Shown: positions 44,555 to 58,219 of the stretch, in pieces | How the letters are laid out: each line of letters opens with the position of its first letter | How positions within the stretch are numbered: the stretch's first letter is position 1 | From: Selaginella moellendorffii | Taxonomy: Eukaryota; Streptophyta; Lycopodiopsida; Selaginellales; Selaginellaceae | DNA: 64,000 bases | NCBI RefSeq assembly: GCF_000143415.4 | Contig: NW_003314264.1 | Location: 1,504,733-1,568,732 of the forward strand | Direction of reading: 5' to 3' | The notes under the pieces: generated by a model | Seen by the model: only the letters and a program-made list of their open reading frames with translations | What the model was told of the DNA's origin: nothing | The model's database searches: none | Position numbers and translations under genes: made by a program

Positions 44555-46225
44555 TTACAAGCAAAATTCCTCTAGGTCGTTGAGAATATTCTCCGTCTCC
44601 CTCCTCCAGAGCCCAGCGCCCGCGCAGGCGCCCTTGACGAGCACCGGCGTCGCCAGATGCCCGAGCTCCAGCGCACGCGCCGCGCAGGACGCCGCGCGGC
44701 GCACATCGCCGTGGATCTTGCAGGAATTGAGGAATGTGATCCAGGTGAGGGCGTCGGGCTCCCAGGGCATGAGATCCATCACCTCCTCGGCGCGGGGGAG
44801 CTGCCCGACTCGCCCGAACAGATCCACCAGGCACCGATAGTGCTGTGCCTCCGGATCAATGCCGCGATCGCGCCACATTGACGCGAAGAACTCGCAGCCC
44901 TCGTCCACGAGCCCGCCCTGGCTGCACGCCGTGAGGAGATTGACGAATGTGACGCCATTGGGGCTCACGCCGTGGAGATCCATCGCCCGCGACAGTGCCG
45001 CCGCCTCGCCGCGGTGCCCGCTCTGGGCATTTGCCGCCACCATCGCCGTCCATGACACCACATTGCGCTCCGGGAGAGAATCGAACACCCGACGTGCGTC
45101 CCCGACGCTCCCGTATTTCCCGTACGCGGAGATGAGGGAGTTACCGACCGTACAGTCGCCCGCGAGGTCGCAGTCGCGGGCGCAAGCGTGGCACAGCCGC
45201 GCCTCTGCCGCGTTGCGACACGCGTCCAGTACGGCGCAGAAGGTGCCGCGGTTTGGCCGAAGCCCCTGGGCGTCCATTGTACGGAAGAGGAGCATCGCCC
45301 GCGACAGCTCCCCATTCAGGGCATATGCGCCGATCATGGAGTTAACTGTGACAAGGTCGCGCGACGGCATATTCCTGTACGTTTGCTCAGCGTCTTCCAC
45401 GCTCCCGGCGCGTCCGTACGCGTCGATCATGGCGTTCCAGGAGAAGAGATTCGAGACGGGCATCTTTCGCAGGAGCTCCTTTCCCTCGAGAATATGCCCG
45501 TTCTGGGCATATGCTACAAGCATCGCGGTCCACGATACCACGTCCCTTTCCTTCATGGAATCGAATACCATCTTGGCCCGCGGAATTTCACTGCATCTGG
45601 TGTACATTCCGAGGATTCCGGTGGCGATCCGGACGTCCGATTGGAACCCACATTCCGCGACCTTGGAATGCAACTCCCGTGCCAGGCCGGGGCAATCGAT
45701 GCACGACAGAATGCCCACGAATGTCACGCTGGACGGCTTGTGGCCGTCCGATTCCATGAGCCTTAGAACGCCCACGGCGTCGTGGGACCGCCCAGCCCTG
45801 GCGTAGAACGCGATCATCGCGTTCCAGGCGACGTGATCGCGCTCCCCGCGCATCTCATCGAAGATCCGCCGCGCCTCGTCGAGTTGTCCGTTCTGGGCGA
45901 GGGCGACGAGCATGAGATTGGAGGAGAAGAGATTGGGCACCGGGATCGCGCGGAACGCCCGCCGCGCATCGTCCACGCTGCCACACTTGCCATACATCTG
46001 GACGAGGAGATTGGCGAGGAATGTGTTCCTGTCCAGCCCGATTCGAGCCAGGTGATCGTGGAGCCACTTCCCCTCGTCCAGCGCGCCCAGCTCCCCACAT
46101 CGCCGCAGGAGCGTGGCGTACGCCTCCGGATCGAGCGCAGAGCCAGCGAGATTCTCCCTGCTGAACGCGCCCCTCAAGACGATCGAGCTCTCGGCGGCGA
46201 GGATCCCCCTTCTCGCCGCGCTCAT
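44555..46225 (-). CDS. Pentatricopeptide repeat protein, PLS class
   Basis: Intronless, 556 residues from the first ATG at 46225 (MSAARRGILAAESSIVLRGA); the frame is open nine codons further upstream but without an ATG. Repeats of P, L and S type are clear: YATLLRRCGELGALDEGKWL, FLANLLVQMYGKCGSVDDAR, HVAWNAMIAFYARAGRSHDA, DVVSWTAMLVAYAQNGHILE, NVVSWTAMVAANAQSGHRGE. The C-terminal repeats have GCEFFASMWRDRGIDPEAQH and YRCLVDLFGRVGQLPRAEEV, then an E1-like LTWITFLNSCKIHGDVRRAA. The protein stops at 44555 without E2, E+ or DYW. Expected role: sequence-specific binding of a mitochondrial or plastid RNA; without a DYW domain it would need a partner deaminase for editing. Unrelated in N-terminal sequence to the PPR at 17.9 kb. 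Confidence 0.92.
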   Translation of the reverse strand: MSAARRGILAAESSIVLRGAFSRENLAGSALDPEAYATLLRRCGELGALDEGKWLHDHLARIGLDRNTFLANLLVQMYGKCGSVDDARRAFRAIPVPNLFSSNLMLVALAQNGQLDEARRIFDEMRGERDHVAWNAMIAFYARAGRSHDAVGVLRLMESDGHKPSSVTFVGILSCIDCPGLARELHSKVAECGFQSDVRIATGILGMYTRCSEIPRAKMVFDSMKERDVVSWTAMLVAYAQNGHILEGKELLRKMPVSNLFSWNAMIDAYGRAGSVEDAEQTYRNMPSRDLVTVNSMIGAYALNGELSRAMLLFRTMDAQGLRPNRGTFCAVLDACRNAAEARLCHACARDCDLAGDCTVGNSLISAYGKYGSVGDARRVFDSLPERNVVSWTAMVAANAQSGHRGEAAALSRAMDLHGVSPNGVTFVNLLTACSQGGLVDEGCEFFASMWRDRGIDPEAQHYRCLVDLFGRVGQLPRAEEVMDLMPWEPDALTWITFLNSCKIHGDVRRAASCAARALELGHLATPVLVKGACAGAGLWRRETENILNDLEEFCL

Positions 46226-46505
46226 CCACCAAGACCCAGATTTCGAATCCAAAGAGCCCGCGAGAATCCAACGGCCGAGAGCGCAGTAAGCCCTAGCATT
46301 TAAATCCGGCCGATCGTGGACGTTGAAGCGTCAACGGCTAGGATGCGCTGGGCATGGCGGTGTTTCCCAGGCTCATGTGAAGGGCGCGCCCTGGCGGCAG
46401 GGCAGGCTGGGCATTTGCATCGATCGCTGGGCGGCAGAGTGTAGCATAGCTAGGGCGCGAGGTTTTTAGGTCTGGGCGATCCAGGGGGCGTCGGCGAGGA
46501 CAGCA

Positions 46506-47685
46506 ATGCAGGCGCCGCAAATGGGCCCTTACACGGGCACTATGATCACGACTGAGCTCATCCAGAAGGTATGTGTGTACTTTGGGGCTAATCTTCGCGA
46601 TTTTGTGCGAAATTTTGGTTCTAGTGAGTCTAAGCGCTGCTCCAAGATTTTCTTTTGTTCTTACATTTCTTTAAGGTTATTGATGAAGGCTTACTTTGTT
46701 CTCATTGTTTAGTACCTGGACGAGAACAAGCAACTTATCCTGGCGATTCTAGACAACCAGAACCTTGGAAAGCTTCATGAATGCGCAGCGTAAGCCTTTT
46801 TTTCTTCCAAAGCTTGATTGTTTTTTCTATGGATTGCCAATTCAGCTACCAGTCCAAGCTGCAACAAAATCTTATGTACTTGGCTGCCATCGCCGACGCG
46901 CAACCTCAAAACCCTCTTCCGGGTGGTCAGGTGTGTTTTTCACTTGCATTCTTTTCTTTTCTCAAGAGAAAAACGTCTCGCATTCTTTTCTTGTGTTTGT
47001 CTGAAAAGTCTTCTTTTGTTTCCGTAGAGCTTTTTCTTACTTGCATTGTTTTTCCTTCTATGCATCCCTTGTTATGTCATCTTTGCAGACTCCAGAAAAG
47101 GTTTTGCATTTAACTTTGGGATTGTTTTCTTGTGGTTGCCTGAAAAGTCTTCTTTTGTTCCCGTAGAACTTGCTGATATGATTTCTTCTCTGCACTCCCT
47201 CTCTCCAGGTTGCGCAAGCCTCCATGCTCCAAGGAACTCCTCAGTTCATGCAGCAGTCCCCGCAGCAAATGGGCATGATGGATCAGCAGCAGCAGCAGCA
47301 GCAAAACTACACACAAATCCAAATGGCTGCGCTCCATGCTCTCCAAGCGCAGCAGCGCCAGCAGCAGTTCCAGCAGCAGCAGAGGCTCGTCACCGCGGCG
47401 GCATCGGCAGGGATGCTCTTGCAGCCTCCACACTCGGAGTTAGAGCTGGGTGGCGGTGGAAATGTGAGCAACGGGAACAACATGACGGGCATGGGAGGAG
47501 CTTTTCCAGACTACGCTGCCGCTGCTGGCAACGGAGATCTCATGAGGAACTCCGCTGCAGCCGCCGTGAGCGGCGACGCCTCCAAAGGGACCAGCGCCGT
47601 CGCCGGATCGTCTGGAGCTACTGCTGCCGATGGTACCGGAGACGACGCTGGCTCTACGTTTCTCAAGTCATCAGAGGAAGAGTAA
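46506..47685 (+). CDS. GRF-interacting factor / ANGUSTIFOLIA3-like co-activator (SSXT domain)
   Basis: GIF proteins bridge GROWTH-REGULATING FACTOR transcription factors to SWI/SNF remodelers and promote cell proliferation. Four exons: 46506-46568, 46713-46789, about 46854-46931 and about 47209-47685. The SSXT (SNH) domain fills exons 1-3: TGTMITTELIQKYLDENKQL, ILAILDNQNLGKLHECAAYQ, SKLQQNLMYLAAIADAQPQN. Exon 4 is Gln- and Met-rich (QQMGMMDQQQQQQQNYTQIQ, QAQQRQQQFQQQQRL), then Gly/Ala-rich, ending TFLKSSEEE, which is typical of GIF1/AN3. In plants GIF acts with GRFs that are miR396 targets; no GRF lies in this window. The last intron contains a duplicated segment. Confidence 0.94.
47001..47170 (+). 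repeat. Duplicated segment in GIF intron 3
   Basis: CTGAAAAGTCTTCTTTTGTT followed by a CCGTAGA tract occurs at about 47001-47028 and again at about 47139-47167, with one or two changes. Each copy ends in an acceptor-like CCGTAG. The functional acceptor is CTCCAG before 47209. Confidence 0.6.
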
Positions 47686-47856
47686 AAAACACCAGGGAGG
47701 ATTGCAGTAGAATGAGCTACATTCCTTTCTTTAACTATGTTTATTTTCTTTGCTGTTAGTAGGATCATTTGTCACACTTCGGTCTCACACTTGTGCTAGA
47801 TCTTTTCTCCCGGCGTTACACCCGTTATAATGCTTCCCACTCATTGCCGGTCTACA

Positions 47857-47862
47857 TATAAG
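47857..47862 (+). promoter_or_regulatory. TATA box of the dirigent-like gene
   Basis: TATAAG lies 66 bp before the chosen start codon. It also decides the start: the in-frame ATG at 47872-47874 is only about 15 bp downstream of the TATA element and would lie upstream of the expected transcription start, so the ATG at 47923 is preferred. Confidence 0.5.
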
Positions 47863-47922
47863 TAGAGAGAAATGAGGCCAGCCAAGCTCACAATCAAGCT
47901 CTCGTTTTTCAAAGTTTTTTCC

Positions 47923-48429
47923 ATGGATTCCAAGCTGATGATCGTTCTACTTCTTGTAGCAGCCACAGCGGCAAACAGTCTCCAACTTCAAAGAAAGGTG
48001 GTCGAGAAAAACTCTTGCTTCCTCAAACTCTCTTGCTTGTCTCCGCAGATATCTTTCTTCGTTCGTCGCAACTGGGAGAACAATCCACCGCCATCTTCAT
48101 CCCCTCTATCTTCCGTCCGTGTCATTGATAGCCCGATCCATGGCACTCGAAGCAACTCGTCCGAGTGTATAGGCCGGCTCCAAGGATACTCCATCACGGA
48201 CGCTGCTGGATCGTCGACTCTCTTCTATCTGACGAGCTCCTTTAATGGAAGTACCATCAAAGGGAACCTCATCTACCAAGGCCGAGTCTCGAGCAGCGCC
48301 AGAACACCCGAAGTTTCGGTCACTGGCACCTCCGGAGTCTTTCGCTTTGCCAAGGGATACTCGCTCCTCTACATGGACAGCCAAGGGATGCCCGAGAGCG
48401 TCGAGAGCTACCTCTACAAGACACTGTAG
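47923..48429 (+). CDS. Dirigent-like secreted protein (short)
   Basis: Dirigent proteins steer stereoselective phenoxy-radical coupling (lignans, related phenolics) in the cell wall. The chosen start gives a signal peptide (MDSKLMIVLLLVAATAANSL). The dirigent beta-barrel landmarks are present but compressed: RLQGYSITDAAGSSTLFYLT (usual GxxQGxYxxD), FNGSTIKGNLIYQG (FNGST), VSVTGTSGVFRFAKGYSLLY (VVGGTGxFRxArGY). The C-terminus is at 48429. A 51-nt in-frame segment after LQLQRK starts GTGGTC and ends CTCCGCAG, so it may be an intron that happens to be open. The protein would be 151 residues if spliced and 168 if not. The N-terminal strand carrying the usual DR...HDI-type motif is not recognisable, so function is uncertain. 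Confidence 0.75.
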   Translation: MDSKLMIVLLLVAATAANSLQLQRKVVEKNSCFLKLSCLSPQISFFVRRNWENNPPPSSSPLSSVRVIDSPIHGTRSNSSECIGRLQGYSITDAAGSSTLFYLTSSFNGSTIKGNLIYQGRVSSSARTPEVSVTGTSGVFRFAKGYSLLYMDSQGMPESVESYLYKTL

Positions 48430-48566
48430 GCGCTGCAAATCTCTTGAATAAAACTGCTATGTGAATTTCGTCGTCGTCATCTCCCTGGAACAAGGAAGAA
48501 CAAAACCCAGGCGTTATACAAAGACCTTCGCGTGCTAGCTACCAAGGCCATAGGGGTGTGCGTGTG

Positions 48567-49502
48567 TTAGAGGAGCTTTAAGCTGCCGGTTACTTCGTCC
48601 ACGAGTTCGTCGGGACCTGAGAGAACAAGATACAATCAAGTTATCTGCAAGTTTTGAGATGGATCAAAACATACCGAGCACGGTCAGGACTGTTCTCGAA
48701 TCTGCGTGAAAATAGTAGCATCGTAAGCTGAAGTCGCCACTTGGAAAAAAAAAAACATTCAAAAGAAAAAACTCACTTGCGGCAATTTGCGTTCTGCCAG
48801 CATCGATGGTTATGTGGGTCGGCAACTTCAGACTCTTGGCTCTACTCTGTAAGGGAGAAAAAAAAAAAATTCTGTAAGCTTACTCGGAAGAACTTTTAGT
48901 ACCTGAAGAAACAATAGCTCCTCTTCGCTCTCCGTCTTGGTGACGACTTTGACGCTTCCACACATCTCCCACCTTGCAAAGGAAAGAAAGCCAGTAAGAA
49001 TCCAGTAAGAACAAACAAGACAGGTAAATGCATACCTTTGAAGAGCTTTCGGAGCTCTAAAGAACAGCTTTTTGTACAAACCGAGACTAGAATGGCTGCC
49101 AAAGAAATGGAAAGGAAAGTTAACTTAGATCAATCAAATAAATCTCTCACCTGCATTGAGCGGCAATCTTCCCTTTCCCCATCTTCAAATCATTCCTCAC
49201 GACCAAGACCTGGAAAGAATCCACACTGATCTTCAGCGGCATTGCCCCCAATCCAAGCGAATCATCCCGCTCACCATCTTGAAATCCTCGTGCTTGTCCG
49301 CCAGAACCTCGACTGGATGTAGATCCTTCTTGCCATCGTACTGGTGAACCGCGGATCTCTTCTCCGCCTGCTTCTTCATCCTGGGAGGCAAGAGAGCCGG
49401 CCAGCGTCGGCACAGATAGTAGCCAGCGATCAGGCAGCCCGTCCCGACAAGGACAAGCTGCAAATACCCGTGGGAGCACGCCTCCACCGCGTCCTCCATC
49501 AT
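48567..49502 (-). CDS. Peptidyl-tRNA hydrolase 2 (PTH2/Bit1 family)
   Basis: Releases peptidyl-tRNAs that have dropped off ribosomes. The start is ATG 49502 (MMEDAVEACSHGYLQLVLVG). An N-terminal hydrophobic segment (LQLVLVGTGCLIAGYYLC) resembles the membrane or mitochondrial anchor of Bit1. The PTH2 domain follows: MVLVVRNDLKMGKGKIAAQC, SHSSLGLYKKLFFRAPKALQ, RWEMCGSVKVVTKTESEEEL, SRAKSLKLPTHITIDAGRTQ, and IAADSRTVLTVLGPDELVDE. The catalytic positions (the Lys of KMGKGK, the Asp of IDAGRTQI) are in place. It ends VTGSLKLL then TAA at 48567. Small exons (roughly seven) are separated by introns of about 50-60 nt. Confidence 0.95.
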
Positions 49503-49725
49503 CGCCTTGTTAGGGCGCCCGCCATAGCCATGTAGCCCTATAATACGTGGCAGCTATGACATAGGAAAGGAAAAACCCTCCATTTATGACATGAGTCAAC
49601 TTGAAAAGCACCTAAAACGAGAGGTAAAGTGGAAAAAAACTCCAGAATCCCCTCCAATGTCATAACGGGTGTGAGCTAAAACCCCTCCATGTCATAAGGG
49701 ATCCCTCCTAGCAAAAGAGAGAAAA
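49503..49725. repeat. Intergenic with short repeated CCTCCAT/ATGTCATA motifs
   Basis: The motif pair CCTCCA plus (A)TG(A)CAT(A) recurs near 49579, 49652 and 49686 between the PTH2 start and the tubulin stop. No ORF of note is present. The interval must hold the PTH2 promoter and the tubulin 3' end. Confidence 0.4.
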
Positions 49726-51919
<2,194 letters not shown>

Positions 51920-54360
51920 ATGGGTCGAGGACTCCAGCGGAGCCGGTGGATGGGACTTTGCGTGGGAATGTGGATGCAAGCCTGCGGCGGGATCTCGTAC
52001 GCCTTCTCGCTCTACTCGGCGGATTTGAAGCAAGTCATGGGCTACAACCAGGAGCTCATCGACGCGCTGGGCACCGCCAAGGATATCGGAGGGAATGTAG
52101 GCATTGTTTCTGGGCTCTTGATCGACAGGACCTCCGCGTCTTTCGTGCTCCTCGTCGGTGGCTTGATGCACTTGAGTTTCTACTCGATGGTATGGAGATT
52201 TTCTTTTGTGTTCTTACGTGTTTGTCTCACGTGTTTTTTTGTTTTTTTGTTTTTTTTGTTTTTTGTTTTCTCTCCTGGTTGGAACTTGGATCTTCCAATC
52301 CAGCTCTACCTTGCCTCTACAAAGCAGATCTTTCCTACACACTGGCAGGTATGATTCCAAGCGAAAGTTTGGATGAATCTTTAAAGGATTTGCTTGGAAG
52401 TTCTTCTTTTGTCTGTTAGATGTGTGGGATTATCATGCTCGGCACTAACGGAGCAACATGGTTTAACACGGCTGTTCTCGTCACCTGGTAATGCTTTCTT
52501 TCTTCTTATGATTGAACATAGGGAGTGTGTTTCGCTAAAAACTTGGTGGCAGCATGAGAAACTTTCCCTCGGACAGAGGCGTGGTTGTAGGCCTTCTCAA
52601 AGGATTTATTGGCCTCAGTGGTGCCATCTTCACTCAGGTTTGAAGAGCATTCTCGTTCTCAGTCTTAAGTTTTTGTTTCGTTCTTCGTTTTTGCTAAAAC
52701 GCAGGTCTATACTGCGATTTATGCACCACACACTGGCCCGTTTCTTCTATTCTGTGCGACGTTCCCACCAATGGTAGCACTTGTTTCCATGCTTTATATT
52801 CGTCCTATCGATCCTCCAAGGAACAAGGACGAATCAGACGATCACAAGTTTACAATGCTGTACGTAAGTTTAGGCCAGTGGTAAGCTACCCTTTGTCTGG
52901 ATCGATTCTTAGGCTTTCTTGTTTATCCCAGATCACCGGTCTCGTATTGGCATTCTACCTTATGTGCATCATCTTGCTCCAGGTAACCTTCGTTACTTTC
53001 GAGTTAATGGACCTCTGTTTCTCTTCTTCCAGGATTTCTTTGCCGTGAGGAAAGCAGCCAGCCAGTTTTTCATGTTTATCATGCTTCTCATTCTTTTGGT
53101 TCCTGGTGCCATCTCTGTAAGCATACAGTGCTCCCCGCTTTGCTGTTTTCTAAGTTTTCTAGCCTCTGCGTTCTTCCAGCTTCATCCTGCGGATGGAAGA
53201 CAGAAGATCCATCCTGATACTGATAGTCTGTTCGTCAAGACACCGAAAATGCTGAAGAACTCGATAAGAAATCCGATAACTGTAGACGTTGGACACAGGA
53301 TAGCGGAGCTCCGGAATGATGGAGCTGTAAATAATGGCGGCTTGCCCGGCTCTCCTTCAAAGTCCAAACTCCGCCTTGGTAGCGATTATACCCTGACTCA
53401 AGCTGTGAGGACGGAGGACTTCTGGTACGTAATTCTCTCCTTCGTTTATCTTCGTTTATCTTCTCTATTCACGTAGTGTTTTTGAGCTCGTTTCTTTCGT
53501 AGGCTTTTGTTCTTTGCAATGGGATGTGGCACTGGCAGTGGTCTCACTGCAATAAACAACTTAGCGCAGGTGTGTATGAGCTATCTTCACACCCACAAAG
53601 TTTTGCTCGCAGAACACTACTAAAGCTTCCTGATACTTTCAGATGGCCGAGTCTCTGAATTCCAAGAGCATAGGAGCATTTGTTGCGCTGGTTAGCGTGT
53701 GGAACTTCCTCGGCAGGCTAGGATCGGGGTAATGCTTTTAGATTCCTTTGTCTCCTCTGATTGTTCTCCCGCAGTTATATTTCCGAGTTCTTCATGAAAC
53801 GGTCCGGAACTCCAAGGCCGGTTTTTCTTCTGATTGTTCAAGCGCTCATGGGATCTGCGCATTTGCTCTTTGCTTCCTCGGGTAAAAAGTTTCTTCTCGA
53901 TTCTCATTGTGATTCTCACGGGTTATGAAAACGCAGTTCCTTCGTTGCTCTACGGAGCATCGATACTCGTCGGGCTTGCTCACGGAGCTCACTGGACTCT
54001 GATGGTGGCAACATCCTCAGAGCTCTTTGGCCTCAAGAACTTTGGGGCTCTCTACAACACACTCAGGTACAAAAAGCTTCCTTTCGTTTCCTCTTTGTAA
54101 CAAAAACCAAGAGTTTCTCTCGCAGCATTTCTTCCACTATTGGATCCTACGTACTGTCTGTGAAGTTGGCTGGCTATTTGTATGACCAACAAGCTGCTGC
54201 TGCCAACGTGAGGAGGTGCAAGGGACCACAGTGCTTTAGGCTCACGTTTCTTATCATGGCCTTAGTCTGCTTGATCGGTTGCGTTGCTCTTGTCCGCCTT
54301 GTGTCCCGGACGAGGCTAGTCTACCGTGATATTCAGAGGCTCAAGGCAGCTAGCCGATGA
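51920..54360 (+). CDS. Nodulin-like / NFD4-type major facilitator superfamily transporter
   Basis: A plant MFS carrier with an N-terminal nodulin-like domain; substrates of relatives are mostly unknown. The start is ATG 51920 (MGRGLQRSRWMGLCVGMWMQ). The nodulin-like half contains GGISYAFSLYSADLKQVMGY, LGTAKDIGGNVGIVSGLLID, GTNGATWFNTAVLVTCMRNF, RGVVVGLLKGFIGLSGAIFT and GPFLLFCATFPPMVALVSML. A cytosolic loop follows (RIAELRNDGAVNNGGLPGSP). The second half starts DFWLLFFAMGCGTGSGLTAI, NNLAQMAESLNSKSIGAFVA, then VSVWNFLGRLGSGYISEFFM (the MFS loop GRxxSG), and SEFFGLKNFG-like SSELFGLKNFGALYNT. About 12 membrane segments are predicted by eye. The stop is TGA at 54358-54360. There are roughly ten exons with introns of 50-90 nt. 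It is the last gene before the AT-rich repeat region. Confidence 0.9.
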
Positions 54361-57275
54361 TCAGAGCTTGGCTGGAATTCAGAACTGCGGCATACATTCT
54401 TCCAAATGCAAGATGTCTAAAGCCTGGCGTATGAAAACATACCTGGGTTCTAATTCTTCCTAGGAGGACCGTGTACTGCGAAAGGCCATCGGGTCACTAA
54501 TTTTTCCCAGTAAGACTCTTGTTTTTTACATGAAAAAATATGTACTGGAATGGAAACTATATTTTTGGGCATGGTACCAAGTAAGTTTTGGGAGAATAAC
54601 CAGAGTGAACAAGCTGGTCAGGGTTTCTAATGAGGGTCTACTCAATTGATTTAGATGCTGTAGTTCAAGATATTGAGTTTTTGAACATTTTTGTGGATTT
54701 CGAATTGCTAGTAGAGTAGTAGATGTAGTTTAAAATTAATTGGAAGTTCTTAGTTCAAAAAAAATAAATGTTAAATTATATTTATAAGGTTTATATATAT
54801 TACCATGCTTATAGTAATACCATTTATTTGGGACGAATCCATTTTTGAATATATATAAGTAGGGGTTTAAACTCCAATTAATATATTTATTCTTATATCT
54901 CAAGCATTTACTATTGCAAATTGTGCTTGCAAGATAAAGTTTTTGGCAATGTTTTGCTTAATATTTGGGATTGTGCTTTTTTTTCTTCTCTAGATATAGT
55001 TTTTTACAAGATTTAGGATTGTAATTATTATATATGTTTTTTTTGTCTACTATACGATGTTGTTAATTGAAGTGTGTATCATTAAAGGCTATGGTTGATG
55101 TCTCATAGTTGTCATTTAATTCTATTGTTATGTCTTTTTGAGATAAGAGTTTTTGGTATTGTGAGGCATGATTATGTTAGTATTGCTCTTTAGTGTTTTG
55201 CCATTTTGAACTTTTGTAGGATGTAACTATATAATTTTTTATATTTTCGGTGTCTTGCATCTCCTATTGAAGTGGAGTGTGATTGTGATATTAATTAGAG
55301 AGTTGTGGATAATGTAATTTGGTTTTTAGAGGATGTTCAAGGATCAAGTTTATGGAAAGATGATGCTTACAAGCTCGAATGAATTCTTGTTGACAAAGAA
55401 TTTGATTACTTTAAAAAACACTTTAGAAACAAGTTAGAAAATTCAATCAATATTTTATTTTGCCATATAGTCCTTTGTCTTTACCTTTTGCTTTTTTCCT
55501 AACCATTTTATATTTTTTAATCTGATTTTTTTTATTAGGTTCCTAGCATATTAATAATTTTATGATTCTTGTTTCTAGTTTAACATTGAGTTGTATCCTT
55601 TTTAAAATGATTTGGATCTTGAGAGTGTATATGTAACTAAGAATAATATTTTTATTTTGTTGGTGAAATTTTTGATTATATTTTATATTGAGTATCCAAG
55701 AGTTCAATCACTTTTGCCAAAATTTTGGGTTATATATGTTTTCTCAATGTAAGAGTTATTGAGATTTTTTATTTTACAATTGCTATTATAGAGTTTTTCT
55801 ATTCCCTTGAGAGTGTATTAATTTTCTCATCACAAATGTTGAGTTGTGTGTTAAGGAACTTAAATGATGTGAGCGTTTTATTTATCTTGTGGTGGCCAAA
55901 GTATTTTATAACAAAATATCCCTTATTATCCAACTTTTCTACTTAAACAAAATCTTTATAACACAAGATCTCTTGTTATTCAAACTTTAAGCATATTTCC
56001 TTCTTTTTATTTCCCCATTTCTACTTAGATAACTATTGAAAATTTCTTTTTTAATGCTTTTTTATTCCTATTTTTTTCTTCCATGATGTAATTTTTACTT
56101 TATCCTCTTTTCTTTGACACTTTAAACTTTTTTTTTCTTTGGAAGAGGGGGTAGAGGGGACGAACAACAATTTGCACTTGATAATAGAGTGAGAACAAGT
56201 GGATATAATAGCGAAATGGAGATCAATGACATGGATTATGGAGTGAAACTAAACATAGTGAGTCTAGATGAAATTTCTATGTAAACAATTAAATTTTCCA
56301 TTTTATTTTGGTCCTTTAATCACACTTTTGACCACTTGAGAAGTCTCACTCACAACTTTCATAGGTTCTCATCTTAATATAAGATACTTGCTAAAATTAC
56401 TAAAAGAGGTATCAAAGCCATATCAACTTTGCATTTAGTCTAAATGTTTTATGTGTCTATATCCCACTTCAAACACCCTAAAGGTACCATTAATGTACCA
56501 ACCTATTACATTAAAACCACATGATGTCCATTCTTATTATCTCATTAGTAATCTAAAACCACCTATACCATATATCTATCTTTCTAAGATTGGACTATTA
56601 ATTCCATGTTTATGACTACTTTTTAAGAACACAGCCACCTCCACTATCCCTTCTTTGATCCCCACAAGTACTTGCCATCATTGCTATTTGGTTAAGGCCT
56701 ATATGCCCATCCACCAAGTCTTACTGACTTTTGGGACTTTTTCACTATGTAACCATATATTTAGTTACAAAACAAAAGGACCATTCCCTTTCTTTCCATA
56801 ATCAAGGACTTCAAGACAATATTTCAAAATATTACAACTTAATACAAGTTTTGTACGTACTCCCACCACCTTTAACCACTAAATTGCTCTAGCCACATGA
56901 CTAGAAAAGGTTTTAATGAGCCATACAAAGTATCCAAATAGGTAGTGTTACTTATACTTAAATTAGACTATAACTTTAGATTCCCCAATGTTCATATCAT
57001 CACCCATTATAAGGGTATAATTTTTCTTGATCACACTAGTTCTTTTAAAACATTCCCTCTATTATGCTTATTAAACCCCCTAGGGTTTGGAAGACAATTC
57101 CCTACCTTTGGATATATTTAGCCCTAGATATGTCTGACCTTAGATATGTCTGACATTTTAGACACTTGGTTTCTCGGTGGCGTAAAATAATTCTAACATT
57201 GTTCCATTTTAAGTAACACTTTTATGAGTCACAACACTTACAACATGTTGGTCATTCTTTTGGATAAAAAGGACA
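54361..57275. other. 2.9-kb AT-rich non-genic DNA
   Basis: Beyond the 3' flank of the MFS gene the base composition drops sharply to AT-rich and stays so. Only short chance ORFs occur. No RT, integrase or terminal repeat could be recognised here, although the texture (long T and A runs, scattered degenerate words) suggests old transposon debris. Confidence 0.5.
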
Positions 57276-57375
57276 NNNNNNNNNNNNNNNNNNNNNNNNN
57301 NNNNNNNNNNNNNNNNNNNNNNNNNNNNNNNNNNNNNNNNNNNNNNNNNNNNNNNNNNNNNNNNNNNNNNNNNNN
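57276..57375. other. Assembly gap (100 N)
   Basis: Exactly 100 undetermined bases, the usual placeholder for a gap of unknown size. Features on either side may not be adjacent in the real genome. Confidence 0.99.
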
Positions 57376-58219
57376 CACGGCGCACAGCTGGATTATCAAT
57401 AGTGGGCGTTAACCAAATCCAAGTTAATACTTTTCTCAATGGTGGCTAATGAGTAAATTAGAGACAAAATATATTATTTACTACAATGATGTATTGTGGA
57501 TTAGTGGCTCCCGAAGTCCCTTGGTTTGGTTCAAAATTATCACTTTAAGGTTAGTTCAAGCATTTGACAATTGCATACAAAGTTGTAGCTAGTTATCAAG
57601 ATTTTATAGTTAATTAATACTTATGCCATGGTTTTGGGCATTTCTTATATCATGGTTATCAACAACTATATTGGTAGTTCTGTGAGAACTTTAAGTTCTT
57701 GTTCCAATTAATAATTGCCCAAAAGAAGCTCTAAATGTTCCACCTAACTTATTATCATCACCATTTCATTTTTTATGGTGTAAGATCTAAAAATATATGT
57801 ACATATATGCATGTATTATTTTGTTTGAGTAATATGTTAATTATAGTAGTATCACATATAGACCATCCAGTTGATATTGAACCTGATCCATCCATCACTG
57901 CATATAAGCAAGGTTATATACCTATTCCAAATCACTCATATATTTAATTTATATTTATTTTTAATTGTACCTGTATAAAACACTAATAATAATAATCTAT
58001 AAATTAATAACCACTAAATTATATAGATATGAATTTGTAGAATTATTCTCTTCTCTAATAAGCTATAATTTAACTTAGATGGACTAGAATTGTTTAGAGC
58101 CATAGGTTTTATAAAATGGATTTAACCCTTATATTTTGAATATTGTTATGTACAGTATATATTATTTTAGTTAAGTACTATTTATTTCCTATAATTTATA
58201 ATTACTTAATATCTATATT
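57376..58219. other. AT-rich interval upstream of the two ORFs
   Basis: No gene recognised. A short open stretch (HIDHPVDIEPDPSITAYKQG, about 57860-57945) has non-random composition and could be a leftover exon, but cannot be linked to anything by a convincing splice. Confidence 0.3.

Noticed and set aside
44512-44560. GGTTCGAATCC and GGTTCAAATCT, resembling tRNA B-boxes on the plus strand
   Set aside because: No A-box or acceptor stem upstream; the region is the 3' flank of the PPR gene.
44859-45806. 315-codon open frame antisense to the PPR gene
   Set aside because: Periodic Arg/Ser/Pro-rich sequence mirrors the PPR repeats; no independent signal.
47872-47922. Upstream ATG (MRPAKLTIKLS) as the dirigent-like start
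   Set aside because: It lies about 15 bp from the TATA element, before the expected transcription start; the next in-frame ATG gives a standard signal peptide.
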